From Pyxidicoccus parkwaysis (GTDB lineage Bacteria; Myxococcota; Myxococcia; Myxococcales; Myxococcaceae), in the NCBI RefSeq assembly GCF_017301735.1, contig NZ_CP071090.1, positions 682,001 through 746,000 on the forward strand: 64,000 bases of DNA. The letters are read 5' to 3'. Numbering within the stretch: position 1 is the first letter of the stretch; every line of letters starts with the position of its first letter. The notes beneath the pieces are model-generated. The model had not been told where the DNA came from and did no database searches. It was given only the letters and a program-made list of their open reading frames with translations. Both the position numbers and the translations under genes were made by a program. Below are positions 1 through 7,989 of this stretch, piece after piece.

Positions 1-163
1 CCATCCACGCGGCCACGGCGGCGGCCGCGGCGGGGCGGTGGCCCATTCCCGGGATGGAGTGCAGCCCGGACGGGATGAAGTACACGAGGGCGGCCAGGAT
101 GGGCCCACCGATGCGCCCCACCCACTGGCCCGTTGTCGTACGCGGAGCGGCCCGCTGGCTCAT
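1..163 (-). CDS. DASS-family (SLC13-like) sodium/anion symporter, N-terminal fragment cut by the window edge
   Basis: Reading right to left from an ATG at 163, an open frame runs 54 codons to the window edge. A short polar N-terminus leads into a hydrophobic segment (ILAALVYFIPSG) and an alanine-rich stretch ending VAAWM. This resembles the start of divalent anion:sodium symporters of the DASS/SLC13 family, but only this fragment is visible, so the assignment is tentative. The gene is divergent from ftsE across about 120 bp. Confidence 0.5.
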   Translation of the reverse strand, partial: MSQRAAPRTTTGQWVGRIGGPILAALVYFIPSGLHSIPGMGHRPAAAAAVAAWM

Positions 164-283
164 GGCCCTGCACGCTCGCACAGGTGACACCACGGGTGGG
201 AGGGGAAAGCCGGCCTGGTCGCCGGGCGTGCGTGGGGTGCCCTCGCCGGGCCGTGCTAGGTTGGCGGCCCTCCCGCGCGCGCC

Positions 284-979
284 ATGATTCAGTTCTTCCA
301 CGTGTACAAGGCGTATCCCGGCGACCCGCCGGTGCTCTCGGACATCAACCTCAACGTGGAGAAGGGCGAGTTCGTCTTCCTCACCGGCCCTTCCGGCGCG
401 GGCAAGACGACGCTGCTCAAGCTCATCTTCTGCGCGGAGAAGGCCACCAAGGGGCAGATTCTGGTGGGCGGCCGCAACATCGCCCGCATCCGCGAGTCCG
501 CGGTGCCCTACCTGCGGCGCAACATCGGGGTGGTGTTCCAGGACTTCAAGCTGCTGCCGCACCGCACCGTGGAGGACAACGTGTCCTTCACGCTGGACGT
601 GCTCGGCGTGCCGCGCGCGGAGGCCCGCGAGAAGGTGCGCCGCATGCTCAAGCTGGTGGGGCTGGAGCACAAGGCCGACTCGTTCCCCCTGCGCCTGTCG
701 GGTGGAGAGCAGCAGCGCGTGGTGATTGCGCGCGCGCTGGTGAATGACCCGACCATCCTCCTGGCGGACGAGCCCACCGGCAACCTGGACCCGGCGCTCA
801 CGGTGGAAATCATGGACCTGCTCACCCAGGTCAACGTGCGAGGCACCACGGTGATGGTGGCCACGCACGACGCGACGCTGCTGGCGCGCTACCAGAAGCG
901 CACGGTGCGGCTGGAGCGCGGGCAGATTGTGTCCGACGAGGACGGCGTGAAGGCGGCGCGGAGGATGGTGGCCGGATGA
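284..979 (+). CDS. ftsE: Cell division ATP-binding protein FtsE
   Basis: ABC ATPase of 231 residues, the usual FtsE length. Walker A GPSGAGKT is at residues 35-42, the signature LSGGEQQ near 138-144, Walker B ILLADEP at 158-164, and the H-loop histidine at about 195 (VATHD). FtsE pairs with FtsX at the division site, where ATP hydrolysis is transmitted across the membrane to activate peptidoglycan hydrolases. The downstream ftsX overlaps it by 4 bp (ATGA) and an EnvC-like gene follows, which supports FtsE over LolD. There is no clear Shine-Dalgarno before the ATG; a TAGGTT hexamer lies at 257-262. Confidence 0.96.
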   Translation: MIQFFHVYKAYPGDPPVLSDINLNVEKGEFVFLTGPSGAGKTTLLKLIFCAEKATKGQILVGGRNIARIRESAVPYLRRNIGVVFQDFKLLPHRTVEDNVSFTLDVLGVPRAEAREKVRRMLKLVGLEHKADSFPLRLSGGEQQRVVIARALVNDPTILLADEPTGNLDPALTVEIMDLLTQVNVRGTTVMVATHDATLLARYQKRTVRLERGQIVSDEDGVKAARRMVAG

Positions 980-1878
980 GCGTGGCGGCGAAGGCGAGGT
1001 ACTTCCTGCGCTCGGCGGGGGTGGGGCTCAAGCACTCGCCCTTCGTGCACTTCATCGCGGTGACGACCATCGCCATCGCCCTGTTCTCCGCGGGCATGGC
1101 GCGCGGCGCGGCGCGGGTGCTGGACAACCTCCTGGCGTCGCTCGGCGGCGAGGTGGAGGTGACGGTGTACCTGGCGCCCGAACTGGGCGAGGACGAGGTG
1201 CACGGTGTGCGCACGCGCGTGGAGGAGGTGACGGCGGGCGAGGTGACGCTGGTGCCTCCCGAGGCCGCGCTGAAGCGGCTGCGCACGGAGCTGGGGGATT
1301 TGGGCGACGCGCTGGCGGAGCTGCCGGAGAACCCGCTGCCCGCGACGCTGGAGCTGCGGGTGCCTCCGGAGAAGCGCAACCCGGTTGCACTCCAGTCACT
1401 GGCGAAGGAGCTGCGCGCGCTGCCGGGCGTGTCCGGCGTGGACTACGGCGAGGCGGCGGTGGAGCGCCTGACGGCGATTGCGAGGGCCCTGCGCTTCGGT
1501 GCGCTGGTGGCCTTCGCGGTGGTGCTGGGGGCCACCGTCATCATCGTCGGGGCGACGCTGCAGCTCGCCATCTACGCGCGGCGCGGTGAGATTGAAATCC
1601 AGAAGCTGGTGGGCGCGACGGACCGCTTCGTGAAGGCGCCCTTCCTGCTGGAGGGGCTGCTCCAGGGGATGATGGGCGCGGGCGTGGCGCTGCTGGGGCT
1701 GTGGACCTTCGGGCATGTGATGGGGCCCACGCTGGGCTCGCTCTTCGCGTTCCTCCTGGGGCCGGGCGTGGCGGCACCGTGGGTGGAGCCGAGGCTGGCG
1801 CTGGAGCTCATGGGCGCCGGATGTGGCCTGGGCCTGGGCGGCAGCTTCGTCGCGGTGGGCCGCTTCCTGCGCGTATGA
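976..1878 (+). CDS. ftsX: Cell division protein FtsX, membrane partner of FtsE
   Basis: Protein of 300 residues with FtsX topology: one hydrophobic segment near residues 25-42, a periplasmic domain of roughly 120 residues, then three hydrophobic segments (about 170-195, 220-245, 265-295). The motif RRGEIEIQKLVGA just after the second segment is characteristic of the FtsX permease fold. The ATG overlaps the ftsE stop (ATGA), indicating translational coupling. FtsX carries no solute; it relays FtsE ATPase cycles to a periplasmic activator, here presumably the next gene. Confidence 0.95.
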   Translation: MSVAAKARYFLRSAGVGLKHSPFVHFIAVTTIAIALFSAGMARGAARVLDNLLASLGGEVEVTVYLAPELGEDEVHGVRTRVEEVTAGEVTLVPPEAALKRLRTELGDLGDALAELPENPLPATLELRVPPEKRNPVALQSLAKELRALPGVSGVDYGEAAVERLTAIARALRFGALVAFAVVLGATVIIVGATLQLAIYARRGEIEIQKLVGATDRFVKAPFLLEGLLQGMMGAGVALLGLWTFGHVMGPTLGSLFAFLLGPGVAAPWVEPRLALELMGAGCGLGLGGSFVAVGRFLRV

Positions 1879-3011
1879 GGCGGGCGCTCCTCCACCTTCC
1901 GCTGGCCATGTTCCTGGCCCTGGCGGCCTCTCCTGCGTCCGCGCAGCAGCACGAGGAGGCCGAGCAGGCCGCCCTGCGCGAGAAGCTGGCCACGCAGCGC
2001 GCGACGCTCGCGCTCATCGAGGCGAAGAAGCTCTCGGTGTTGGAGGGCGTGGAGTTGATGGAGGAGATGGCGGCCTTCTCGCGGCGGCGCGTGCGCTCGC
2101 TGGAGGGGGATTTGGCCGTCTTCAAGCGCCGCGTGACGCTGGCCGAGCGCGAGGAGGCCGTGCTGCGCGAGGCGCTGCGGCTCCAGCTTCGCCGGCTGTC
2201 CCCCCGGCTGCGCACGCTGTACCGCCTCATGCGCCGCCGGCCGCTGGAGGTGCTGCTGTCCGCCGACGACTTCGCCGCGCTGGTGTGGCGCGCCCGGGCG
2301 CTGGAGGCCAGCATGTCCGGAGATTTGGAGCTGCTGCGCGCGGTGCAGCGCGTGGCCCACCTGCAACGGCAGGCCACGCTGGAGCTGAAGCGGCTCCAGA
2401 CATCGCTGGCCTCGCGCGTGGCCTTCCTCCAGGAGCAGGAGAAGCTGGCCCGCGCGCAGCAGGAGGCGTTGGAGGAAGTGGTGGGCTCGCTGGCCGGCGA
2501 GGCGGAGCTGGCGAAGCGCGCGGTGCGCGAATTGGAGCAGGCGGACGCGGAGCTGACGCGCGTGGTGGCGGACTTGAAGGAGCTGCCCGCCACGCATGGC
2601 TTCGGCGCGCTGAAGGGCAAGCTGCCCCGGCCGGTGAAGGGCGTGGTGGAGGTGGGCTTCGGCAAGGTGGTCAACCCGCGCTTCAACACCATCACCGTGC
2701 AGAAGGGCGTGGACATCCGCGCCGCCGCGGGCACGGCGGTGCAGGCCGTGGCCGAGGGCACCGTGGCCTACGCGGGCTCGCTGCGCGGCTACGGCAACCT
2801 GCTCATCCTGGACCACGGCGACGGCTTCCACACGCTCATGGCCCACCTGGCCACGATTACGCCGGAGCTCGGTGCCACCGTGGCCGCCGGAGACGTGGTG
2901 GGCGAGGTGGGCGACACGGGCTCGCTCAAGGGCGCGTACCTGTACTTCGAGGTCCGCAAGGCCGGGCAGGCCGTGGACCCGGCGCTCTGGCTGGCCCCGG
3001 CGACGCCCTGA
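1875..3011 (+). CDS. EnvC-like periplasmic murein hydrolase activator with degenerate LytM/M23 domain
   Basis: The start chosen is the ATG at 1875, overlapping the ftsX stop by 4 bp; it gives 378 residues with a signal peptide (FLALAASPASAQ). Residues about 25-250 are charged heptad-rich coiled coil and 260-375 form an M23/LytM fold. The catalytic zinc ligands are lost: the usual HxGxD histidine is Gln276 (QKGVD) and the usual HxH is Tyr355-Leu-Tyr357 (YLYFEV). E. coli EnvC shows the same kind of loss and activates amidases without cutting murein. Position after ftsEX supports that role. A longer frame open from 1701 lies inside ftsX and is unlikely to be used. Confidence 0.88.
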   Translation: MRRALLHLPLAMFLALAASPASAQQHEEAEQAALREKLATQRATLALIEAKKLSVLEGVELMEEMAAFSRRRVRSLEGDLAVFKRRVTLAEREEAVLREALRLQLRRLSPRLRTLYRLMRRRPLEVLLSADDFAALVWRARALEASMSGDLELLRAVQRVAHLQRQATLELKRLQTSLASRVAFLQEQEKLARAQQEALEEVVGSLAGEAELAKRAVRELEQADAELTRVVADLKELPATHGFGALKGKLPRPVKGVVEVGFGKVVNPRFNTITVQKGVDIRAAAGTAVQAVAEGTVAYAGSLRGYGNLLILDHGDGFHTLMAHLATITPELGATVAAGDVVGEVGDTGSLKGAYLYFEVRKAGQAVDPALWLAPATP

Positions 3012-3021
3012 GCGGACCCGC

Positions 3022-5463
3022 TCACACGCTCAGCCGCGTGAGGCGCTTCTCGCCGATGAACCAGCGGAGGCTGCTCTTGCGGAGCTCCTTCTGCTTCGGC
3101 GTGAGACGGGCGCGGTTGTCGAGCTCTCCCTGCGCGACTTCGAGGAGGAAGCCCTCGGTCGCGGGAGTCCAGGCGAAGTGCAGGGGCCAGAGCCACTTCG
3201 CTTCGAGCTTCGTGAGGCCCAGGGGCCCCGGCACGCGCTGCCACAGCCGCGTCCACGCGATGAGCGCCGGTGCGAGCCGGGCCGCGTCGAGGTTCGCGAG
3301 CGCCTGGCCGTGCACGGCCCATTCCTTCTTCGGCCTGTCGAGGTTCGACCAGTCGTTGGCGAGCAGGGCCTCATACGCCGCCACCGTCACCGCGATGCTG
3401 TCCGCATCGAGCCCGGTGGTCCGCACCGCGTCGCACAAGTCTCGGAGTGGGTCGTACCGCCCACGATGCTCGGCGAACTTCTCGCGCAGGCGCTCCCAGA
3501 GGCGGCCCTCGAAGCCTTGCAGCACCGCGGCCTCGTCGATGACGGGGAGGGATGCGAGCCTCGCGAGCCAGTCCAGCAGCGGCCTGCGCCTCGACGCGGA
3601 CTCGCGCGGGAAGCCCTCCGCGTTCTCTCCGGCGCGGAAGACATCGAACAGGGCCCCTTCGAGGACGGATGCGAGCCGGATGGCATCTCTCCGGTCGGCG
3701 TAGGCGTCGAGCACGCCACGGGCCCGCTCGGTGAAGGCGACGCGGTCTCCGAGGGAGATGGGGTCGTGCTCGGCGGCCTTCCACAGTGTCTTGGAGTGGG
3801 CCACGGCCTCGCGAAGCAGCACGAATGCGAGCGGCGTTCCCACGGCGGCAGCCGGTGAGACGGGGAACAGGCTCCAGGGCTGCGCGCCCCACTGCGTGAG
3901 CGCCCTGGCGCGTTCCACCGGGGTCCGCTTCGCGTCACAGAGCCATGAGGGCTCGAAGCAGGGGGGCACCGAGAATGCGAGAGAGCTGTCTGGCTCCGCG
4001 ACGAGGCGCGCGAGGCGGCGCACGTCGGTACCGTGGTGGTCCCACTGCCACGGCAGTCCGCCCGCGATTCGCAGGGCGCGCGCCGCACGATAATCCGCGA
4101 GCGCGCCATCCAGGTCCGCGAAGGCCTCGCGCATGTTGCCGCGCGCCAGGTAGTCCTCGGACTTGAACGTGCGCTCGCTCACCGTCTCATCCGCATGCGC
4201 GCGGACCTCGTCGCGAAGGGCGCCCGGAGTCGCCGCGCCCATCCGCTCCGTCATCAACTGCGTGGCCCGGGCGAGCAGGCGCGCACGCTCCACGTCGCTC
4301 GGCACCACGGGCTTCTTCGGCGCCTTGCGTTCCGCGCACGGGTCCTTCCCCTCCGCGCGCAGCGTGAGGCTCCGGGCCACCCGCGACAGGCCGCGCGAAC
4401 GGCGCTCCAGCACGTCCCCCGGCCAGGAGGGATTGAATCCCACGAGGCCCATCGCATCCGGCGTCTCGCACGCAAGCGCGCGCACCCAGTCCGACTCCGC
4501 GCCGGGGTCATCGAGGTACAGCCGGCACTCCCAACGTTGGAGCAACGTCTCGGGAAGGCCCACTCCATTGGCCACCAGCACATCGAGCAGCGCGCGAGCC
4601 TCCGCGTACGCAGAGACTTCGAAGAGCTTCGCCGCGAGCTGCTGCACCACGCCGAGCGCGACCTCGTACGCGGCTCCATCCCGCTCGGAGAGCAGGTGCA
4701 GGAGCGCGGGCCAGGCCACGCCGTGGAAGCCCAGCCGGTTGGAGCGCAAGAGGTACTGCACCCCACGCGCGAGACACGTCGCCACCGCGAGCTGCTCCAC
4801 GGCGCTGCGAGAGCCCGCGAAGGGCGCCACCGCCTTCGCGATGCCCGCCGGGGTGAAGGACCTCCTGCCCGTGAGCATGGAGATGACGGGCGCCCGTGCC
4901 TGGAAGGCCTCGCGAAACGCCGGAGGAACGAGCTGCGGCGAGCCCGGCGCGGAGCCGCCAGCCCAGTCGAGGTCCCGTTCGTGGACGCGCCGCCAGAGGA
5001 GCACCGCCTCCTCGGGAGCCCGGGCTGCCACCGCGAGCGCGAGGTCATGCAGCGCCTGCTTCGTCTCCCGCGCGGCATGGAACCGCGCCCAAGCGTCCCA
5101 CGTGCCGCTCACCCCGAGGGGCGAAGCCGTGAGCGCGGGGATGAGCGCGGGCACGTCCACCGCGAGCTCGGAGCGCGTCCTCGCCCAGAAGCGCCCGGAG
5201 AGCAGCAGGAACGCCGAAGCCCGCCCCACCACCTCGACGTTCCGCTCACCCGTTCGAAACCGGATAGCGAGAGACGGGCCACGCGGCTCCACCTGGAACC
5301 GGGGCAGGGGCCACGCGCCGCGAAGGAAGTGCGCGGCGTATGCGGCGAACAGCCGGCCGAGCGCGTCTTCGAGCGACGGCGCGGTGGCTTCACCCGGCGT
5401 CGCATGGACGGAGGGGAACGGCTTCTGGGGCCCGATGGAACTCAGCGTCACGAGATGCGTCAC
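3022..5463 (-). CDS. Large hypothetical protein, no recognised domain
   Basis: Long minus-strand gene converging on the EnvC-like gene, with 10 bp between stops. I chose the GTG at 5463 (813 residues); the frame stays open to 5613, but the extra N-terminus is low-complexity and would overlap the divergent promoter region of the hydrolase. The protein is soluble-looking, with no signal peptide, transmembrane segment or familiar catalytic motif. Many alanine/leucine helices alternate with charged turns, as in helical-repeat scaffolds, but no clear TPR consensus can be read. Function unknown. Confidence 0.75.
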   Translation of the reverse strand: MTHLVTLSSIGPQKPFPSVHATPGEATAPSLEDALGRLFAAYAAHFLRGAWPLPRFQVEPRGPSLAIRFRTGERNVEVVGRASAFLLLSGRFWARTRSELAVDVPALIPALTASPLGVSGTWDAWARFHAARETKQALHDLALAVAARAPEEAVLLWRRVHERDLDWAGGSAPGSPQLVPPAFREAFQARAPVISMLTGRRSFTPAGIAKAVAPFAGSRSAVEQLAVATCLARGVQYLLRSNRLGFHGVAWPALLHLLSERDGAAYEVALGVVQQLAAKLFEVSAYAEARALLDVLVANGVGLPETLLQRWECRLYLDDPGAESDWVRALACETPDAMGLVGFNPSWPGDVLERRSRGLSRVARSLTLRAEGKDPCAERKAPKKPVVPSDVERARLLARATQLMTERMGAATPGALRDEVRAHADETVSERTFKSEDYLARGNMREAFADLDGALADYRAARALRIAGGLPWQWDHHGTDVRRLARLVAEPDSSLAFSVPPCFEPSWLCDAKRTPVERARALTQWGAQPWSLFPVSPAAAVGTPLAFVLLREAVAHSKTLWKAAEHDPISLGDRVAFTERARGVLDAYADRRDAIRLASVLEGALFDVFRAGENAEGFPRESASRRRPLLDWLARLASLPVIDEAAVLQGFEGRLWERLREKFAEHRGRYDPLRDLCDAVRTTGLDADSIAVTVAAYEALLANDWSNLDRPKKEWAVHGQALANLDAARLAPALIAWTRLWQRVPGPLGLTKLEAKWLWPLHFAWTPATEGFLLEVAQGELDNRARLTPKQKELRKSSLRWFIGEKRLTRLSV

Positions 5464-5615
5464 GCCTGTTTGACGCACCCCGCAGCCAGAACTTGCACCG
5501 ACAGGCTCCGGGCCCGGCGCCACCCCGGCTGCCCCCTCGGGCCTGACGCGTTGCGGCGAAAAATCCCGGCCGTTGTTATTGTCGATGTGTCCCCTGGCGA
5601 GGAGCGGGCACACGC

Positions 5616-6476
5616 ATGGACTTGATGGGCGGGGTTCAGAAGGTGATGCGGCACATGCTGGTGGCGCGCGGCGTGGAGTCCACCACCGTCGAGGTGGCCG
5701 GGCAGTCGTTGCACCACTACTCGCTGAAGGGCGAGGGCAAGGGGCCGCCGGTGGTGCTGGTGCACGGGCTGGGCGGCTCGGCCAACGGCTTCGGGCGCAC
5801 GTTCTTCTCGCTCGCGAAGCGCTTCTCGCGCGTGGTGGCGCCGGACCTGCCGGGCCACGGCTTCTCCATGGAGTACTGCGGCGGCGAGGTGTGCGTGCGC
5901 AACCAGTTCGACGTGCTGCGCGCCTACGTGGAGCAGGTGGTGGGCGAGCCGGCGTTCGTGGTGGGCAACTCGCTGGGTGGCGCCATGTCCGTGAACCTGG
6001 CGGCGGAGTCTCCTCAATGGGTGCGCGCGCTGGCGCTGGTGGCTCCGGCGGGCGCGGAATTGCCGGAGGCGGAGAACGTCGCGCTGCTCAACTCCTTCGT
6101 CGTGCGCTCGCCCGCGGAGGCACGTGCCTTCACGCGGCGGCTGTTCCACCGGCCTCCGCTGCCCGCGCTGCTCTTCGCCTACGAGCTGCGCCGCTTCTAC
6201 GACACGCCCACCGTGCGAGCGCTCACCGCGGAGGCGCTGGCCACGCGCGCCAGCCTGGAGCCCGGCAAGGTGCGCAACCTCGCCATGCCTGTTCTTTTCC
6301 TGTGGGGCGGCAGCGAGCGGCTGCTCCCCTCGGTGACGCTGGAGTGGTACCGCGCCCACCTGCCGCCGCACGCCCGGGTGAACGTGGTGGACGGCTTCGG
6401 CCACGTGCCGCAGCTCGAGCGTCCGGACGAGCTGGTGTCGCACCTGGTGCGCTTCGCCGACGCGTCCGGACTCTGA
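5616..6476 (+). CDS. Alpha/beta-fold hydrolase
   Basis: Protein of 286 residues with a complete alpha/beta hydrolase core: oxyanion HGLGG at 50-54, nucleophile elbow GNSLGG with Ser119, and catalytic His263 in GFGHVPQLERP. The acid position in LWGGSERLLP carries Glu234 where Asp is usual. There is no signal peptide. A GAGGAG ribosome-binding site sits about 10 nt before the ATG. The GNSLGG elbow and cap insertion resemble lipase/esterase or haloperoxidase-like members; substrate unknown. Confidence 0.85.
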   Translation: MDLMGGVQKVMRHMLVARGVESTTVEVAGQSLHHYSLKGEGKGPPVVLVHGLGGSANGFGRTFFSLAKRFSRVVAPDLPGHGFSMEYCGGEVCVRNQFDVLRAYVEQVVGEPAFVVGNSLGGAMSVNLAAESPQWVRALALVAPAGAELPEAENVALLNSFVVRSPAEARAFTRRLFHRPPLPALLFAYELRRFYDTPTVRALTAEALATRASLEPGKVRNLAMPVLFLWGGSERLLPSVTLEWYRAHLPPHARVNVVDGFGHVPQLERPDELVSHLVRFADASGL

Positions 6477-6536
6477 GCCCGGTGTAGACTCGGCTCGGCC
6501 TTCCCAAGCCTCCCTCCCGGGAAAGGACGTACCGAC

Positions 6537-7919
6537 GTGACGGGTCTCTCCCAGCCGTGGCGCGCGGCGCTGGCCGCCTTCCTCCTTTTGACCGGACCCG
6601 CTGGCGCCGACGAGAAGACGAAGGACGGCGCAAAAGCCTCCGCCGCCACCGGCCGCGCGGAGCGGGCCGAGCGCGACGACGCCACCTACCACCAGCTCGA
6701 GCTCTTCGCGCGCGTGCTCTCCTACGTGGAGAACAACTACGTGGAGCCGCCGGACCGCGAGCGGCTCGTCCAGGGCGCGATTCAAGGCATGCTGGAGACG
6801 CTGGACCCGCACACCGTCTACATGCCCCCGGAGGTGTTCCGGGAGATGAAGATAGACACCTCGGGCGAGTGGGGCGGGCTGGGCATCGAAATCGCGCGCA
6901 AGAACGAGCGCATCGTCGTGGTGGCCCCCATCGACGATACGCCCGCGGCGCGAGCGGGCATCAAGGCCGGCGACGAATTGGTGGGCATCGACGGTGAGTC
7001 CACGCAGGGCATGGACGTGGGCCGGGCGATGCAGAAGATGCGCGGGCCGGCGGGCGGGCGCGTGCTGCTCACCATCATGCGCGAGGGCTTCAGCGCGCCC
7101 CGCGAAATCGCCATCATCCGCGACCACATCCGCATCGTCTCCGTCGAGGGCGCGCTGTACGGCGGCATCGGCCACGTGAAGGTGAAGAACTTCCAGGACC
7201 GCACGGACCTGTACCTGCGCAAGGAACTGGACCGGCTGCGCGCGCTCAACGGCGGCAAGGAATTGAGCGGGCTGGTGTTGGACCTACGCAACAACCCGGG
7301 CGGCCTGCTGGACCAGGCGGTGGCGATAAGCGACCGCTTCCTGCCGGGCAACCTGCCCATCGTCTCCACGCGCGGGCGCGACGGCCGCAACGCCACCGAG
7401 GAGCGCAGCAAGGACCGCGACACGGAGAAGGACTACCCGGTGGTGGTGCTCGTCAACGCGGGCAGCGCCTCCGCGTCCGAAATCGTGGCCGGCGCGCTAC
7501 AGGACCACGGCCGCGCCACCATCATGGGCACGCAGACGTTCGGCAAGGGCAGCGTGCAGACGGTGATTGAGCTGGAGGACGGCTCGGGCCTGAAGCTGAC
7601 CATCGCCCGCTACTACACGCCCAAGGGCCGCAGCATCCAGGAGCGCGGAATCACTCCGGACTACGTCGTCCCCGACGAGCCGGACGGCAAGGTGCCGCGC
7701 GACGTGGTGCGCGAGAAGGACCTGCAGCGCCACTTCCGCGCCGAGCCCACCGCGGCCACCGAGACGCCCGCCGGCGCGCCGCACGGGCTGCCCGAGGGAC
7801 TCAAGCCCTGGGACGTCACCGCCGCGTTGAAGGATTACCCGCTGAAGGTGGCCCTCGACTACCTCCATGGCCGTGTCCCAGCGCAGGCCCGCGCCCCGGG
7901 CCGCGCGTCGGGTCGGTGA
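6537..7919 (+). CDS. C-terminal processing protease, CtpA/Prc type (S41)
   Basis: Starts at GTG 6537 with a GAAAGGA ribosome-binding site about 10 nt upstream. The 460 residues hold a signal sequence (LAAFLLLTGPAGA), a PDZ domain (about 115-200, beginning GEWGGLGIEI) and the S41 fold. Catalytic residues are readable: Ser312 in GSASASE, Lys337 in TFGKGS and Gln341, with the same 25- and 29-residue offsets as Ser430/Lys455/Gln459 of E. coli Prc. This class cleaves exported proteins at disordered C-termini in the periplasm. Confidence 0.93.
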   Translation: MTGLSQPWRAALAAFLLLTGPAGADEKTKDGAKASAATGRAERAERDDATYHQLELFARVLSYVENNYVEPPDRERLVQGAIQGMLETLDPHTVYMPPEVFREMKIDTSGEWGGLGIEIARKNERIVVVAPIDDTPAARAGIKAGDELVGIDGESTQGMDVGRAMQKMRGPAGGRVLLTIMREGFSAPREIAIIRDHIRIVSVEGALYGGIGHVKVKNFQDRTDLYLRKELDRLRALNGGKELSGLVLDLRNNPGGLLDQAVAISDRFLPGNLPIVSTRGRDGRNATEERSKDRDTEKDYPVVVLVNAGSASASEIVAGALQDHGRATIMGTQTFGKGSVQTVIELEDGSGLKLTIARYYTPKGRSIQERGITPDYVVPDEPDGKVPRDVVREKDLQRHFRAEPTAATETPAGAPHGLPEGLKPWDVTAALKDYPLKVALDYLHGRVPAQARAPGRASGR

Positions 7920-7989
7920 TGACTCGTTCCTGCTTGCTTTTCGCCGCGTACTCCGTTTGATGCGCAACGAAACAAAGGGTGAACGAGTG

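Noticed and set aside
1823..3703. Long frames antisense to or out of phase with the EnvC-like gene
   Set aside because: High GC keeps many shadow frames open; composition is Arg/Ala/Gly-rich and the ftsX-coupled frame is clearly the real one.
5551..5582. TTGCGG...TATTGT as a promoter for the alpha/beta hydrolase
   Set aside because: The spacer is 20 bp, too long for a confident sigma70 promoter.
5460..7175. 571-codon minus-strand frame opposite the hydrolase and S41 protease
   Set aside because: His/Arg/Ala-rich shadow of two well-supported genes on the plus strand.
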